This document shows, one piece after another, positions 9,564 to 20,000 of a stretch of 64,000 nt of DNA (position 1 is the stretch's first letter; each line of letters opens with the position of its first letter). The position numbers were made by a program, and so were the translations under genes. Under the pieces are notes generated by a model, which saw nothing but the letters and a program-made list of their open reading frames with translations, made no database searches and was not told where the DNA came from. The stretch lies in the NCBI GenBank assembly GCA_034003245.1, contig JAVEYY010000016.1, positions 1 through 64,000 of the forward strand, in the 5' to 3' direction. This DNA comes from Perlabentimonas sp034003245. GTDB taxonomy: Bacteria; Bacteroidota; Bacteroidia; Bacteroidales; Tenuifilaceae.

Positions 9564-9571
9564 TAGTTTTG
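9564..9571 (+). promoter_or_regulatory. Putative -7 element for mtgA
   Basis: TAGTTTTG matches TAnnTTTG exactly and lies 25 bases upstream of the GTG start, directly after the preceding terminator. Confidence 0.5.
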
Positions 9572-9595
9572 TGAAGACAAATAATTAAATCAGCA

Positions 9596-10330
9596 GTGAA
9601 ACACCGCATATACGAATATTGCCCAAAGCAACGAGAGTCCACCGTGCGCTGGCTTCTTTCGGGTTTAAGTCTAATGCTAATAGCAGCTGCGGTTAGCGTA
9701 TTATTGATGGTTATAGTTTATCGCTGGGTAAATCCCCCATCCACCTGGCTTATGGTGGATAGATATTTTAAAGGGGAAAGCACTAAGTATAAGCCTGTAA
9801 AGCAGGATTGGGTTTCAATCAATTCAATTGCACCAAGCATGGCACAAGCTGTTGTAGCTGCGGAGGATAACCTGTTTATGGTGCACTGGGGGTTCGATTT
9901 TAAATCTATTCAGCAGGCAAGGAATGAATTTCAAATGGGAAAACGCGCTCGTGGTGCAAGCACAATTAGCATGCAGGTTGCCAAAAATGTTTTCCTTTGG
10001 CATGGCCGAACCATAACGCGAAAAGTCCTGGAAGCGGGGTTTACAGTACTAATTGAAACATTTTGGAGTAAGCGACGAATAATGGAAGTTTACTTAAACA
10101 TTGCTGAATTTGGCCCGGCAATATATGGAGTAGAGGCTGCATCGCAAGAATTTTTCAAAAAAAAATCCAAAGATTTAACCCGTAATCAGGCAGCAATGCT
10201 GACTACGGTCCTCCCCAACCCATTGCGTCGAAACGTTATATCGCCAACGCAGTATATGCGCTCCTATCAGCAAAGAGTGCTGCGAAATATGCGAAATATC
10301 GGAGAAGTAAATCTACAAAAAACAATCTAA
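9596..10330 (+). CDS. mtgA: Monofunctional peptidoglycan glycosyltransferase
   Basis: A 244-residue membrane-anchored enzyme of the GT51 family that polymerises lipid II into glycan strands in the periplasm. One transmembrane helix spans about 21-42. The donor-site Glu90 lies in the motif EDNLFMVHWGFD (90-101). RGASTISMQVAKN follows at 119-131 and RIMEVYLNIAEFG at 161-173, all hallmarks of GT51. No transpeptidase domain follows, so it is the monofunctional form. The start is GTG. The next gene begins 11 bases later and is probably co-transcribed. Confidence 0.94.
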   Translation: MKHRIYEYCPKQRESTVRWLLSGLSLMLIAAAVSVLLMVIVYRWVNPPSTWLMVDRYFKGESTKYKPVKQDWVSINSIAPSMAQAVVAAEDNLFMVHWGFDFKSIQQARNEFQMGKRARGASTISMQVAKNVFLWHGRTITRKVLEAGFTVLIETFWSKRRIMEVYLNIAEFGPAIYGVEAASQEFFKKKSKDLTRNQAAMLTTVLPNPLRRNVISPTQYMRSYQQRVLRNMRNIGEVNLQKTI

Positions 10331-10340
10331 TTGGCTCATT

Positions 10341-12290
10341 TTGAAACCAGCAAACCTCAAATACATTGTTTTTATTCTGTTCTTTCTTTCCTTGGGATAT
10401 AGAGCCGACGCTCAGCTTAACAAGTACTACTTTTTTAACTTAGCTCGGAATCAAATAGCCGAAAATCAGCTAACCGAAGCAATTGCAACCCTAAACGAGC
10501 TTATTAAAGCCGATGGAAAAATTGCAGATGCCTGGTTTTTCCGTGGGTTAGCAAAGTATAACCTGAACGATTTGCATGGCTCACTGGCCGATTTTTCGCA
10601 GGCTATTACTGAGAATCCTGTTTTTTCTCAAGCATTGCTTTACAGGGGAATTGTTTACGGTAAGATGTCGCGATATGGTCAAGCGCTTAACGATTTTGAT
10701 ATGGCTATCGATCTTCGGCCCAACTGGGCCGATGCATATTTTAGTCGTGGAGTAAACTACTTGCTTAGCCAGCAACCCCAAAAAGCCATTACCGATTTCT
10801 CAAAAGTTATCGATTTTGAACCCAAGAATACTGATGCATGGATCAATCGCGGCACATCATTCCTCTATGCCGGCGATTCGTTACGCGCATTAACCGATTA
10901 CGGACAAGCCTCAAAGCTTAACCCATTCTACTCCGAACCCTACAGCAAGCGCGGAAGATTATTGTTGGAGATGAAAAATTACCATCTAGCTCTCGACGAT
11001 CTAAACAAGGCCATCGAGCTCGACAGCACTTCATCGCTTAACCTTTTTTTTAGAGCAATTGCGCAGAACGAGTTAAAAAATGTAACCGCTGCACTTAACG
11101 ACTTATCACGATCCATAGAGATATCACCAAATAATGCCTTAAGTGTATATAATAGAGCGCTTATCCATTGGCAAATGGGAAGTAAAAGACAAGCCCTAAA
11201 GGATTTTGATCGTGTAGTGGAGCTTAATCCTGAAAACGTTCTTGTTTACTATAATCGAGGAGTGCTTCAGATTGAACTTAAAGACTTTAAAGAGGCTATC
11301 CACGATTTTACCCGGGCAATTCAAGTATTTCCCGATTTTGCAAACGCCTACAAGGCACGCTCGTTAGCACATTCTGAATTGGGAAATAATAAGGAATCGG
11401 CTTTGGACCGAAGTTTTGCTCAAAGCATTGCCGAACGATATAGCAGTGGGCATAGCCAATCGCTTACCGACACCTCTGCAACATTTAACAAGCTAATTGC
11501 CTTTAGCTCCGATTTTTCGCCTCGCACCACTACTCCCTTGCTTGATGAGATGACCTCGAAATCTGTGGATATACTCCCATTTATTCGAGTTGTTGCAGTT
11601 AATTCATCAACGCTAAAATTGCTTAATCAGCATTTTACACCTATCGATACAACGAATCAAGCCCTAAGGAATTCTGGAATAGCGTTAACCTTTGGTACTA
11701 GTGTAAATCCTATTGACAAATCAGTGCTGGGTAGTAATTCACAATACCTTTCACACCTGTTAAATGGTTTAAATTTCACATCGCAAAACAGGTACAATTC
11801 GGCTATCGACGAATATAGAAATGCTGTAAGAATCATGCCCGACAACCCTTTGGCGCAAATAAATCTGGCAGCAGAATTGGCTGATATGGTTAGTTTTATC
11901 GCCACGTTCGAGAAGGATCACAGTGCAATTACATTTAGCCAAGCCAGTCGCCATGGGCGTAATGCATCAGCCTACAACAACCTTGAACTCGAATCGTACT
12001 CCGAGTCACTTGAAATTCTCGATGATCTAAGGTATTTGCTAGATAATCACCCTGTGGTTTTGTATAACATGGCTAATATTTACGCACATTCGAGTCAGTT
12101 TGATGTTGCTGTTAAGTTCTATTCTCAAGCCATTGTGCAGAATCCGAGTTTGGGCGAAGCTTGGTACAATCGTGGGTTAATTCACTTTATGCAGAAGGAA
12201 AACCGTGAGGGATGTGTGGATATGGGAAAAGCAGGCGAGCTGGGCATACGTCAGGCCTATCTCTTAATCCACCGTTTTTGCCGTCGATAG
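10341..12290 (+). CDS. Secreted/periplasmic TPR-repeat protein
   Basis: 649 residues from a TTG start 11 bases after mtgA. Residues 1-25 form a signal peptide ending ADAQ. Residues about 30-350 hold nine or more tetratricopeptide repeats with the pattern ADAWFFRGLAKYNLND...ALxDFxxAIxxxP. A less regular central part follows, and two to three more repeats lie at about 470-640 (AVKFYSQAIVQNPSLGEAWYNRGL). TPR solenoids bind partner proteins. The partner is not known, but the link with mtgA suggests a cell-envelope role. A later internal start is possible; the TTG is chosen because it gives a complete signal peptide. Confidence 0.85.
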   Translation: MKPANLKYIVFILFFLSLGYRADAQLNKYYFFNLARNQIAENQLTEAIATLNELIKADGKIADAWFFRGLAKYNLNDLHGSLADFSQAITENPVFSQALLYRGIVYGKMSRYGQALNDFDMAIDLRPNWADAYFSRGVNYLLSQQPQKAITDFSKVIDFEPKNTDAWINRGTSFLYAGDSLRALTDYGQASKLNPFYSEPYSKRGRLLLEMKNYHLALDDLNKAIELDSTSSLNLFFRAIAQNELKNVTAALNDLSRSIEISPNNALSVYNRALIHWQMGSKRQALKDFDRVVELNPENVLVYYNRGVLQIELKDFKEAIHDFTRAIQVFPDFANAYKARSLAHSELGNNKESALDRSFAQSIAERYSSGHSQSLTDTSATFNKLIAFSSDFSPRTTTPLLDEMTSKSVDILPFIRVVAVNSSTLKLLNQHFTPIDTTNQALRNSGIALTFGTSVNPIDKSVLGSNSQYLSHLLNGLNFTSQNRYNSAIDEYRNAVRIMPDNPLAQINLAAELADMVSFIATFEKDHSAITFSQASRHGRNASAYNNLELESYSESLEILDDLRYLLDNHPVVLYNMANIYAHSSQFDVAVKFYSQAIVQNPSLGEAWYNRGLIHFMQKENREGCVDMGKAGELGIRQAYLLIHRFCRR

Positions 12291-12294
12291 TTTG

Positions 12295-13626
12295 CTACAC
12301 AATTCCACCAACCCACCTTTTCGATTTAAGGTAGGTGTACGAGATAATTATCATCAACGTGCCGTAAACAACCTCTACTCCCCACACCAACTCAACTGGC
12401 ACGCTGAAAACTAGTACCATAATAGCTGTAATTACCAGATAAATTGAGAGGACTACCACCTCTATTATAAGCGATACATTGGTGCGGCCAGTTCCCGACA
12501 CACCACTAAATAGAATATTCCCTATTCCAAGCAGTACGGAGGCAATTGATACAATATAAATAATGGGAACTCCCATTTGGATTAAATGCTGATCGTTAGT
12601 GTAGATCGATAGAAGTTCCTCGGGAAACATTGAGCAGATAGCCACAATAAACAGAATACCAGAGGCACACATCACTAATATTTTTTTAATAATCTTCATC
12701 ACCTCATCCACTTGGCCCATACCAATAACATAGCTCACCAGGGTGTTAGTTGCCGATGCAAAACCCATTATGGGGATCATCAACACCACGTATATTGATC
12801 GAATAATATTCGACACGGCAAGTTCACTTTCGCCCATCTTCTCAATTATTAAAAAGAAGACAAACCATACCGAAAACGAGAAGAAGTTCAAGAGCATCAT
12901 GGGAATCGACACCTTGAGTAGGCGAACGAGCAAGTTAAAGCTAAATACCCTATAATGGAAAAGTCGATACTTTTCGCGGGGAATCCGAAGAAAGGTGTAA
13001 GCAAAAAATGCTAGCGAACAGCTTATCTCAGCGATTACCGACGCTAACGCGGCTCCACTCACGCCCATCTCGGGAAAACCAAAGTTCCCAAATATTAATG
13101 AATAGTCGAGAATCACATTTACACTAACCATTACTAAGGTGGTAAAAGTGATTACCCTTGTTCTACCAATTCCAACATAGAAAGCCCTGAAGATGAAGTT
13201 GGTGTGTGCAAAGAATATTCCCCAAATACGATATCGTATAAACTGATGGCTTGTTTCGGCCACTGCTTCGGACTCAACAAGTACATTTAGGAGCTGGTGT
13301 CCAAAAAGTTTAACTGTTAAGAATATTAGTAAAGCTAAAAAAATGAGAAACATATGGCCATGCTCAATGGTTCGCCCAATTGGCCTGAAGGAACCTTCGC
13401 CAAATCGACGGGCTACTACAATTTGAGTGCCCACGCCAAAACCCCAACCAAACATTATTATGGCCATGTAGAAAATGCCACCAATTGCTCCGCCTCCCAA
13501 TGCAACCTCGCCCAAGCGGCCAATAAAGGCGGTATCGGTAACATTGATAATATTCTGAGCGATGCTCCCAATAATTATTGGGTATGCAATACTCCAAATC
13601 CTACTGTACGAAATTGATGAATTCAA
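12295..13626 (-). CDS. MATE family efflux transporter
   Basis: 443 residues with about 12 transmembrane helices in two homologous halves. The amino end IWSIAYPIIIGSIAQNIINVTDTAFIG (residues 11-37) is the first MATE helix, with the conserved Pro and the Asn/Asp pair. LGGGAIGGIFY and the GVGTQIVVARRFGEG loop follow. MATE proteins export drugs or metabolites in exchange for Na+ or H+. The substrate is not predictable. It converges with the TPR gene, four bases apart. Confidence 0.9.
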   Translation of the reverse strand: MNSSISYSRIWSIAYPIIIGSIAQNIINVTDTAFIGRLGEVALGGGAIGGIFYMAIIMFGWGFGVGTQIVVARRFGEGSFRPIGRTIEHGHMFLIFLALLIFLTVKLFGHQLLNVLVESEAVAETSHQFIRYRIWGIFFAHTNFIFRAFYVGIGRTRVITFTTLVMVSVNVILDYSLIFGNFGFPEMGVSGAALASVIAEISCSLAFFAYTFLRIPREKYRLFHYRVFSFNLLVRLLKVSIPMMLLNFFSFSVWFVFFLIIEKMGESELAVSNIIRSIYVVLMIPIMGFASATNTLVSYVIGMGQVDEVMKIIKKILVMCASGILFIVAICSMFPEELLSIYTNDQHLIQMGVPIIYIVSIASVLLGIGNILFSGVSGTGRTNVSLIIEVVVLSIYLVITAIMVLVFSVPVELVWGVEVVYGTLMIIISYTYLKSKRWVGGIV

Positions 13627-13663
13627 GTGTGAATATTTGTTGGGGTTTCAAAAAAAGGATGCG

Positions 13664-13671
13664 CAAAATTA
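13664..13671 (-). promoter_or_regulatory. Putative -7 element for the MATE gene
   Basis: Minus strand TAATTTTG matches TAnnTTTG, 37 bases upstream of the start codon. Confidence 0.4.
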
Positions 13672-13794
13672 GCAAAGATTTTGCGAAAAACCTTTACAAT
13701 TCTCCTTTAGTCAGAGTTTGAAATTAGGACTATAGTTTGTACTTTCAGCACAAATTTTCGACACAAGTATTAACACACCCAAACCATAACCTAA

Positions 13795-15588
13795 ATGCTA
13801 ACTCTCGACTGGATTATTATTGCCATTTTTTTTGCAGTAAGCCTTGCCATAGGCTTTTACATGAGCAAACGCGCAAGCCGCAGCACCAGCGATTTTTTCC
13901 TTAGTGGACGAAATTTACCCTGGTATATTGCCGGAACTAGCATGGTTGCCACCACATTTGCTGCCGACACACCCCTAGCAGTTACTGAACTTGTAGCTGA
14001 GAGTGGGATTGCAGGAAACTGGCTTTGGTGGAATATGCTCTTTGGGGGGATGCTTACGGTGTTTTTCTTCTCGAGGCTATGGCGCCGATCGGGAATACTC
14101 ACCGACTGCGAGCTGGTGAGCATTAGGTACTCTGGGGCATCGGCTCGATTTCTAAGGGGGTTTAGAGCAATTTACATTGGCATAGTGATGAATGTTATTG
14201 TGTTGGCTTGGGTGAATCTTGCAATGGTGAAAATTCTAGTGGTAATGTTTCCCGACCTCACCTTCTTTGGCGTTAGCAGCATAAACTTTTTGGGCATAGA
14301 ACTCTCGTCGCATCTTCTACTTGTGGGAATGCTTCTTGTTTTTGTCTCTTTCTACTCCGCATTATCGGGTTTGTGGGGCGTGAGTTTAACCGATAGTTTT
14401 CAGTTTATTATCGCCATGACCGGATGTATAGTGCTAGCTATTTTTGCCCTCAGGCATCCTAGCGTTAGTGGAATATCGGGACTAAAAGCGCAGCTCCCCG
14501 ATTCTGTTTTCTCGTTTTTCCCGGCTATTAGCAGTAAATCGAGCGGTTCGGGAACCCAAATGCTTACCCTTAGCCTAACGGCTTTTATAACATACCTTGG
14601 CGTTCAGTGGTGGGCAAGTTGGTACCCTGGTGCTGAACCAGGAGGAGGCGGTTACGTTGCTCAGCGCATGATGTCGGCTAAGGACGAAAAGCACTCGTTG
14701 ATGGCCACCCTGTGGTTTCAGATTGCACATATTGCCATACGGCCCTGGCCATGGATTCTGGTGGCGCTAGTTACTCTTGTACTTTACCCCGATGCTACCG
14801 ACAAGGGTGCAACCTATGTTATGGTAATAAAAGAGGTGATGCCTTCGGGTTGGCTTGGCCTGTTAATGGCAGCATTTCTTGCCGCATTTATGTCGACAAT
14901 GGCTTCGCAAATTGTTTGGGGAACTTCGTACATTGTAAACGACTTTATTAAACCCTTTATTAAACCCAATGCCACCGAGAAATACTACGTATCAGTTTCT
15001 CGGGTAACCACATTTGTGCTAATGGTATTCTCTCTATTTGCGGCTACTCAATTTTCGAAAATTAGCGATGCATGGCGGTTTATATTGGCTTGTAGTGGAG
15101 GAATTGGGTTGGTACTAATACTACGTTGGTTCTGGTGGCGCATTAATGCGTGGTCGGAGATTTCGGCAATGCTTGCGCCATTCCTGGTTTATCCATGGCT
15201 AAAGTTCTACACAAATCTTGATTTTGAACCAATTTTACTTATCACCGTTTTCTCGTCAACAGTAATATGGATGCTAGTAACCTACCTCACACCTCCCAGC
15301 GATTTTGACACACTGGCCAGCTTTTACAAAAGGGTTCATCCAGGAGGTATAGGTTGGAAACCTATTTCTGACAAGTTTCCCAAAATTATTGGCGACTCAG
15401 GTTTCCGCTACCTATGGTATTCGTGGTTTGGTGGATGTATCGCGGTGCTCTCGGTGCTTTTCGGTACGGGTAAACTTATTCTGGGTGAGTATATTTATGC
15501 AGCTGCATTGTTTGTAGTTGCAGCCTTGGGGATTAGAATTATTATTGTATCTTTACACAAGCACGGCTGGAACAGAATAACTAAGTAG
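13795..15588 (+). CDS. Sodium:solute symporter family protein
   Basis: 597 residues, about 13-14 transmembrane helices, LeuT-like fold. Family features are DWIIIAIFFAVSLAIGFYMSKRASRSTSDFFLSGRNLPWYIAG, split over residues 4-48, and the TTFAADTP loop from 53, in the region that binds Na+ in SSS transporters. A long cytoplasmic loop (about 494-530) and two or three further helices close the protein. It probably imports a small solute with Na+. No metabolic neighbour points to the substrate. The region just upstream (TATAGTTTG near 13731) resembles but does not exactly match the -7 promoter consensus. Confidence 0.87.
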   Translation: MLTLDWIIIAIFFAVSLAIGFYMSKRASRSTSDFFLSGRNLPWYIAGTSMVATTFAADTPLAVTELVAESGIAGNWLWWNMLFGGMLTVFFFSRLWRRSGILTDCELVSIRYSGASARFLRGFRAIYIGIVMNVIVLAWVNLAMVKILVVMFPDLTFFGVSSINFLGIELSSHLLLVGMLLVFVSFYSALSGLWGVSLTDSFQFIIAMTGCIVLAIFALRHPSVSGISGLKAQLPDSVFSFFPAISSKSSGSGTQMLTLSLTAFITYLGVQWWASWYPGAEPGGGGYVAQRMMSAKDEKHSLMATLWFQIAHIAIRPWPWILVALVTLVLYPDATDKGATYVMVIKEVMPSGWLGLLMAAFLAAFMSTMASQIVWGTSYIVNDFIKPFIKPNATEKYYVSVSRVTTFVLMVFSLFAATQFSKISDAWRFILACSGGIGLVLILRWFWWRINAWSEISAMLAPFLVYPWLKFYTNLDFEPILLITVFSSTVIWMLVTYLTPPSDFDTLASFYKRVHPGGIGWKPISDKFPKIIGDSGFRYLWYSWFGGCIAVLSVLFGTGKLILGEYIYAAALFVVAALGIRIIIVSLHKHGWNRITK

Positions 15589-15688
15589 CCATTTTTAACG
15601 CTGTGATAATAAATATCATCCAAAGTAGTGTGATATTTGTTACTTTTTTTTATATACTTGCAGGATAATAAATTAACCTTTGCACTAG

Positions 15689-16606
15689 ATGCCATCAAAA
15701 ATCGACCAAAGAAGAAGTTTAACAGTTTTTCTCCTCATTCTACTTCTACCTTTAGTGGTTTTCAATATATCATGCTCAGGACGAAGAGATTCCAAGCCAC
15801 AACCCATACGACTTACCTACAAACCCGATACTGTTTCGTTCCTTATCAAGTTCGAGAGTTCACTTTTCCCATTACCGTCACCCTATCAGGTTACACATCT
15901 GATTAAGAATAATGGCATACCCTATAACGAAACAATCGTCAATAAGCCTGAGAATGCAAAGCGTTACACTACCTCGTTTAAGCAAGCCTTAAATCTTGGC
16001 GTTTACGGCACCGATTTAAGCTACCTAAACATCTACGACCGCACTCCCCAATCCATAGCATACTTGGGTGTGGTTAAACGGCTTACCGAGGAACTGGGGC
16101 TACTATCAGTTTTCGATGAAAACTTTTTTTCAGGCATAGAACGAAACATCAACAGCAAGGACTCGCTTCTTGTCCAGCTTAGTCGGTCGTACCGCAGAGC
16201 CGATTCGTACCTTCGAGAGAGCGATCGCACAGAGCTTGGCGCACTAATTCTGGCCGGTGGTTGGACCGAGAGTGTTTATATCCTTAGCCGATTAGCTAAG
16301 TCATCCTCTAGTCGCGATCTTATTAACCGTCTAGGTGAGCAGAAGCATCCTCTCGATAATCTGATTGAGGTGCTCACTCCTCTTTACTATAAATCGCCTG
16401 AGTACGCTGAACTGATTGACAAATTTATCGACTTAGCCTACGAGTTTGATGGTATAATCTACTCCTACTCTTACAAGGAGCCCAAAATTGACGTTGACAA
16501 TAAGATTATCTACATAAATAGCCAATCTAGAGTTATCATTTCGGAATACCACCTCGATATTATCAGTCAAAAAATTGAGGATATTCGAAATTTGATAATC
16601 AGTTAA
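15689..16606 (+). CDS. Hypothetical lipoprotein
   Basis: 305 residues, no recognised family. Residues 10-29 are hydrophobic and end at a lipobox-like FNISC, so Cys29 is the probable lipidation site and the protein is anchored in the envelope. The mature part is mostly helical (for example residues 120-190 and 215-260), with an ALILAGGWTESVYIL segment at about 187-201. It is the first of three close genes (gaps of 18 and 33 bases) ending with a large ABC transporter, so it may serve that transporter. The upstream AACCTTTG near 15675 is close to a -7 element. Confidence 0.7.
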   Translation: MPSKIDQRRSLTVFLLILLLPLVVFNISCSGRRDSKPQPIRLTYKPDTVSFLIKFESSLFPLPSPYQVTHLIKNNGIPYNETIVNKPENAKRYTTSFKQALNLGVYGTDLSYLNIYDRTPQSIAYLGVVKRLTEELGLLSVFDENFFSGIERNINSKDSLLVQLSRSYRRADSYLRESDRTELGALILAGGWTESVYILSRLAKSSSSRDLINRLGEQKHPLDNLIEVLTPLYYKSPEYAELIDKFIDLAYEFDGIIYSYSYKEPKIDVDNKIIYINSQSRVIISEYHLDIISQKIEDIRNLIIS

Positions 16607-16624
16607 TTTTCTGTACCGATCGAT

Positions 16625-17047
16625 ATGCGAAAATTTATATACATACTTAGCTCAGTAATACTAATAGTAGCATCGTTTGGAACTGCCCAAGCGCAGCTTA
16701 ACCAGCTGCAGCACATCTGCTCGCTTTACTTTTCGCCCGAGTACATTAGCGATGGGCAAGAGTATTTTGCACAGCTCAAACCCGACCAAAAGGTTGAATT
16801 TCGAACTACTTTCTTTAGCGAAAACACCTATCGAATTGTTGCCTGCACAAACCTTAGGCGCAGCGATGTAATTTTCTCCGTTTACGATACAGAAAAGAAC
16901 TTGCTTTTCACCAACTCCAACTACAATAACTCACCATACTGGGACTTTCGGTTTGCATCAACAGTAACCTGCATAATACAGGTTGATGTTCTTAACCAGA
17001 AATTCACACCCGGGTACGTGATGCTTCTTATTGGGTACAAACCCTAA
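16625..17047 (+). CDS. Small secreted protein, unknown function
   Basis: 140 residues with a clear signal peptide (MRKFIYILSSVILIVASFG, cleavage near AQAQ at about 20-23). The rest looks like a beta-sandwich: an RTTFFSENTYRIVAC segment, then VIFSVYDTEKNLLFTNSNYNNSP and a PGYVMLLIGYKP end. Three Cys remain in the mature protein. It lies in the middle of the lipoprotein/ABC-transporter operon. No function can be assigned. Confidence 0.7.
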   Translation: MRKFIYILSSVILIVASFGTAQAQLNQLQHICSLYFSPEYISDGQEYFAQLKPDQKVEFRTTFFSENTYRIVACTNLRRSDVIFSVYDTEKNLLFTNSNYNNSPYWDFRFASTVTCIIQVDVLNQKFTPGYVMLLIGYKP

Positions 17048-17080
17048 CGAAGCCTATTGTAGCAATCAAAACCCAGTGGT

Positions 17081-20000
17081 ATGAGCGAGTCCATTCTAAA
17101 AGCATTAATGCAGCTTTTTGCCATTATTGCTAATCCCGAAGATGATTTGGATGGCCAGGAGGGCGAAACCTCCAGAGACAGGCGTGCTGTTGTGGAATCG
17201 TTCCTACGGCAGCAGCTTAACCAGGATTTGGTGCGTGAATACCTTAAGGTTTTTGATTACTACTACGAGCTATACCAGGAGAAGCAGAGCGAAAAGAGCA
17301 AAACCAAGAAAAGAACATCATCAAGCTCGGTTAGGGTACTTAAAATTTGCAGCCAGATTAACGAGGAGCTCACCCAACAGCAGAAAGTTGTTGTGGTTGT
17401 TAGGCTACTCGAATTTGTAAAAAGCGACAACAAGGCTATCACAGAGCAGGAGATGGCATTTTTATCTACAGTTGCCGAAACATTTTATATAACCGAAGAT
17501 GAATTTGATCAAATTCATCAATTTGTAGTCAACGAATTCAACTCCAGTATTCAACCCACCAACGTTTTAGTAATTAACGACAAAGAACTATCGGATGAGA
17601 ATGCAAACAAACACATTTTCTCATCGGCACTCCATGGCGAAATTCGTATTCTGTGGGTCGAACAGGCAAATATTTACTTTTTAAGGTATAATGGCAACGA
17701 GGAACTTTACCTAAATGGCCACTTGCTCCACAGGGATAAGGTATTTGTACTTAACAATGGATCGTCCATTCGGAATCCAAAAATTTCCCCAATATACTAC
17801 AGTGATATAGTTGCCCGCTTTTCGCTTGATAAGATAAAAGAGCGTATTGTTTTCGACGTAAAGGATGTGGAGTTTAGGTTTAAAGGGGGGAAAGTTGGGT
17901 TACACCGAATGAACTTCACCTTTGAATCGGGGCACTTAGTGGGTATTATGGGGGCATCGGGTGCGGGCAAAAGCACTCTTTTGAACGTGTTAAATGGATC
18001 GGCTATCCCCTTTGGCGGCAGTGTAACCATAAATGGTATCGATATTCACCACCACGATGAGCGGTCCGAAGGCCTTATTGGATTTGTTTCACAGGACGAT
18101 TTGCTTATCGAGGAGTTAACAGTTTTCCAGAATTTATACTATAACGCAAAACTTTGCTTCGACAACTACTCTGAGCAGGAAATTGTTGGTGCTGTCGAAA
18201 GCATGCTCCTCAGCCTTGGCTTGCATGAGATTAAGGACATGGTGGTAGGGTCGCCACTGAACAAAAAAATTAGCGGAGGACAACGCAAACGGTTAAACAT
18301 TGCCCTGGAACTTATTCGTGAGCCGGCCATTCTGTTCCTCGATGAGCCAACAAGTGGTCTTAGCTCCCGCGACTCCGAAAATATTCTCGATCTGTTAAAG
18401 GAGTTAACCTTTAAGGGTAAGTTGGTTTTTGTGGTTATCCACCAACCCTCGTCCGATATCTTTAAGATGTTTAATAAACTGTTGATACTTGATACTGGTG
18501 GATACCTTATTTATAATGGCGATCCCATTGAGTCAATTATCTACTTTAAATCGAAGGTACAGCACGCCAACTGGAACGAGAGTGAATGCACCGCATGCGG
18601 TAACGTTAACCCCGAGCAGGTATTCAATATTGTGGAGGCTAATGTGCTTGACGAATATGGCAATCCTACAAGATCGAGAAAAACAAGCCCCCACGAATGG
18701 TATCAATTCTTCAATGAGGTCAACAACGCCCAACCACTAGAATTTGAAATTCCTCGCGATGTACCCAAAAATCTATTTAAAATACCGGGATGGATAAAGC
18801 AGCTTAGGGTATTTATAGAGCGCGATGTGCTGAGTAAAATTGCAAATACTCAGTACATGATCATCAATCTGTTTGAGGCGCCGCTTTTAGCATTCCTGTT
18901 AGCCTCAATTATTAAGTACTATAACGTTGATGCTGCCAACCAGTACGGCTACACCCTGATGGACAACAGCAACCTCCCGGTTTATCTTTTCATGTCGGTG
19001 ATTGTGGCTTTCTTTGTTGGGCTCACGGTTAGCGCCGAGGAGATTATTAAGGACAGGAAGATCCAGAAACGCGAAGCGTTTCTAAATCTAAGCTGGAGCA
19101 GCTACCTTGTTTCAAAAGTTTTTATCCTGCTAACGTTATCTGCTTTTCAGGCACTGGTTTTTGTTATTATCGGCAATTCAATTCTCGAGATTAAGGGCAT
19201 GTACTTTGAATACTGGATTGTACTTTTTAGCACCTGGGTTTCGGCAAATATGCTGGGATTGCTAATTTCCGATAGTTTTAAAACCGTGGTAACCATCTAC
19301 ATCTTGATCCCATTCCTGGTAATACCACAGATTATTCTCAGCGGTATAATTGTTAAGTTCGAGAAGTTAAACCCCGCTATCTCATCGCCAAGCAGTATTC
19401 CTGTTTATGGCGAGGTAATTGTTGCCCGATGGGCATACGAAGCCTTGGCTGTAAATCAATTTATAAATAATAGGTACCAGCAGCCGTTCTACTACCTCGA
19501 CGAGGCCATGAGTATTTCCGACTACAAGCGGAACTATTGGTTAAGAACGCTACAGAATAAAGTATCCATTTGCGAACGAAACCTGAATAATCAACACCGG
19601 GTTAACGATGTTCAAGCTGCAGTAACCATTCTCCGCAATGAATTTTCGAGCGAAGCCACAAACCCAAACTACTCGCAGTTCGCTTTTAAGCATATCGATA
19701 AGCTAAATGCAGATGAATTAAACGAGCAAGTACTTTCGGCTGTGAATATCTACCTCGAACAGCTAAGGCTTTACTACGTGAAGTTGTATAATAAGGCCAG
19801 CGAGAAAAAGGATAGCATGATAACTTCGAAACAGCTCACCAGTAGCGATCGCGAGGACTTTCTTAAGCTTAAACGGAAACATTTTAATGAAACTCTTAGC
19901 GAGTTTGTAAGAAACTCATCTGAAGTTGAAAGGATAATTGAATACAATGGAAGGCTCATTCAAAAAATTGACCCCATATACCTTCAACCTACAAATAATC